A stretch of 64,000 nucleotides of DNA from Shewanella sediminis HAW-EB3 (lineage in GTDB: Bacteria; Pseudomonadota; Gammaproteobacteria; Enterobacterales; Shewanellaceae), in the NCBI RefSeq assembly GCF_000018025.1, contig NC_009831.1, positions 62,001 to 126,000 on the forward strand, read 5' to 3'. Shown one piece after another: positions 63,110 through 64,000 of the stretch. The notes beneath the pieces were generated by a model. That model did no database searches. It saw nothing but the letters and a program-made list of their open reading frames with translations, and was not told where the DNA came from. A program made the translations under genes and the position numbers. Each line of letters opens with the position of its first letter. Within the stretch, counting starts at the first letter, position 1.

Positions 63110-63868
63110 ATGAAGTTCAAAGTTTATATCATTAATTTAGATTCCAGCGTCGACCGATGGGAACAGCTCTCGAGTCAGTGTGACCAGATGGGCATTGAGT
63201 ATGAGCGGGTTTCAGCCGTGAGAGGCAGTGAACTGACGGAGCAAGAAAGGGCAAAGGTTTACGACCTGCCAACCAACCTGGAAAAGTATGATAAGAGACT
63301 CAATGATGGCGAGATAGGTTGCTATTTGAGTCATATTAAATGCTGGGAAAAGATTATTGAAGAAGAGCTGGATTTTGCTCTTATTCTTGAAGATGATGTT
63401 TCTTTGCGAGAGAACATTAAGGAGTGCATTGCACAATTTTTCTCAATGGACTCATCTGACTGGGATTATATCAAGCTGTTTCACCGTAAACGATTGAAAA
63501 TGAAGGTGGCATCGCTAAATTTAGATGAGGGAGTGCAGTTGCATAAAGTAGCAAAACTCCCAGCGAGTACCTGTTCTCAATTTGTGTCTCAGGTGGGGGC
63601 TAAAAAACTACTTAAGCATAGTTTTCCAATTGCTCGTCCGGTCGATGTAGATATTCAATATTGGTTTGAACGAGAGTTGCGTTGTTTTGTTGTCAGCCCT
63701 CCAGTTGCTGTTCCGGCAGGCTTTGATAGTGAAATAGATATAATTGGCCAGCACAGGGACTATGTTCAACGTCGGGCATTTAAGCGCATCTGGTTGCGGG
63801 TTATTTACGAGATAAACGTGTTGTTAAATACGTTTAAATTGTCACCATTCCCCAAAATGAAAGGCTAA
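63110..63868 (+). CDS. Glycosyltransferase family 25 (LPS biosynthesis)
   Basis: This 252-aa protein has the GT25 features: N-terminal KVYIINLDSSVDRWEQLSSQCDQMGIEYERVSAVRG, then GEIGCYLSHIKCWEKIIEEELDFALILEDDVSLREN (ExDDV metal site) and an end region with RPVDVDIQYWFERELRCFVVSPPVAVPAGFDSEID. GT25 enzymes such as LgtB/LpsA-type galactosyl- or glucosyltransferases act in LPS core or LOS. The exact sugar cannot be given. Confidence 0.88.
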   Translation: MKFKVYIINLDSSVDRWEQLSSQCDQMGIEYERVSAVRGSELTEQERAKVYDLPTNLEKYDKRLNDGEIGCYLSHIKCWEKIIEEELDFALILEDDVSLRENIKECIAQFFSMDSSDWDYIKLFHRKRLKMKVASLNLDEGVQLHKVAKLPASTCSQFVSQVGAKKLLKHSFPIARPVDVDIQYWFERELRCFVVSPPVAVPAGFDSEIDIIGQHRDYVQRRAFKRIWLRVIYEINVLLNTFKLSPFPKMKG

Positions 63869-63900
63869 TTTTTTCTCTTTATATGAGGCTTTGATTATAG

Positions 63901-63926
63901 ATACCGTAAGTACTGATTTACGGTAT
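63901..63926 (+). terminator. Hairpin after the GT25 gene
   Basis: ATACCGTAA and TTACGGTAT form a 9-bp perfect stem with an 8-base loop, 32 bases after the stop codon. The T-run is short, so it may be a weak terminator. Confidence 0.55.
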
Positions 63927-64000
63927 TTGAAGTTCATTATTCAAATGCATTTATATATGCTTTTTCTAGTTGGGCCTTAGGTATAGAGTTTTGTTTCTCT

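Noticed and set aside
1..64000. tRNA, rRNA, CRISPR arrays, prophage or complete insertion sequences
   Set aside because: I saw no cloverleaf gene, rRNA segment, regularly spaced repeats or transposase in the window.

Overview
The window looks like a chromosomal segment of a marine gammaproteobacterium, most likely Shewanella. The clues are a complete lateral (Vibrio laf-type) flagellar locus, the syntenic block hemN / DUF2489 / yihI / csr-type sRNA / cytochrome c4 / engB / spf / polA, and Kdo kinase with an LPS-core locus. The genus is an inference from family resemblance and synteny; no search was run.

Region 1 (1-34911) is one continuous lateral flagellar gene set. On the minus strand lie lafU(partial)-lafT-lafS-fliL-fliK-fliT-fliS-fliD, then the lateral flagellin lafA, then a long rod/hook operon read flgB-C-D-E-F-G-H-I-J-K-L-lafW. 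flgA, flgM and flgN diverge on the plus strand. Next, again on the minus strand, come fliE-F-G-H-I-J, the sigma-54 activator lafK and the T-ring gene motY. Across a 0.67-kb AT-rich gap, fliM-fliN-fliP-(46-aa ORF)-fliQ-fliR-flhB-flhA run on the plus strand. Sigma-54-like sites sit in front of flgB and fliD, which suggests LafK drives both the hook operon and the operon carrying lafS. LafS, restrained by FlgM, would then drive lafA. fliO, flhF, flhG and chemotaxis genes are absent here.

Region 2 (34912-53043) is mostly housekeeping: an alpha/beta hydrolase, a DUF885 lipoprotein, hemN, yihI, a methyltransferase-like protein, cytochrome c4, engB, polA, elbB, glpG, glpE and tdh-kbl. Two intergenic regions hold non-coding RNAs. 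A GGA-rich CsrB/CsrC-like RNA lies at about 41714-41985. A clear Spot 42 RNA (spf) lies at 44111-44218, with a possible second sRNA just downstream.

Region 3 (53044-64000) has two tandem TetR paralogues, waaA, an orphan winged-helix protein flanked by structured repeats, kdkA, rmlDBC and three glycosyltransferases of GT9, GT2-like and GT25 type. It reads as an LPS core/O-antigen locus that continues beyond the window.

The most notable unannotated structures are: two copies of a 263/364-bp MITE, one inserted into the loop of a terminator-like hairpin; a branched inverted-repeat element at 56213-56470; a degenerate duplicate of the flhB 3' end; loss of several canonical rotor/stator charges in the lateral motor; and a small membrane ORF between fliP and fliQ.
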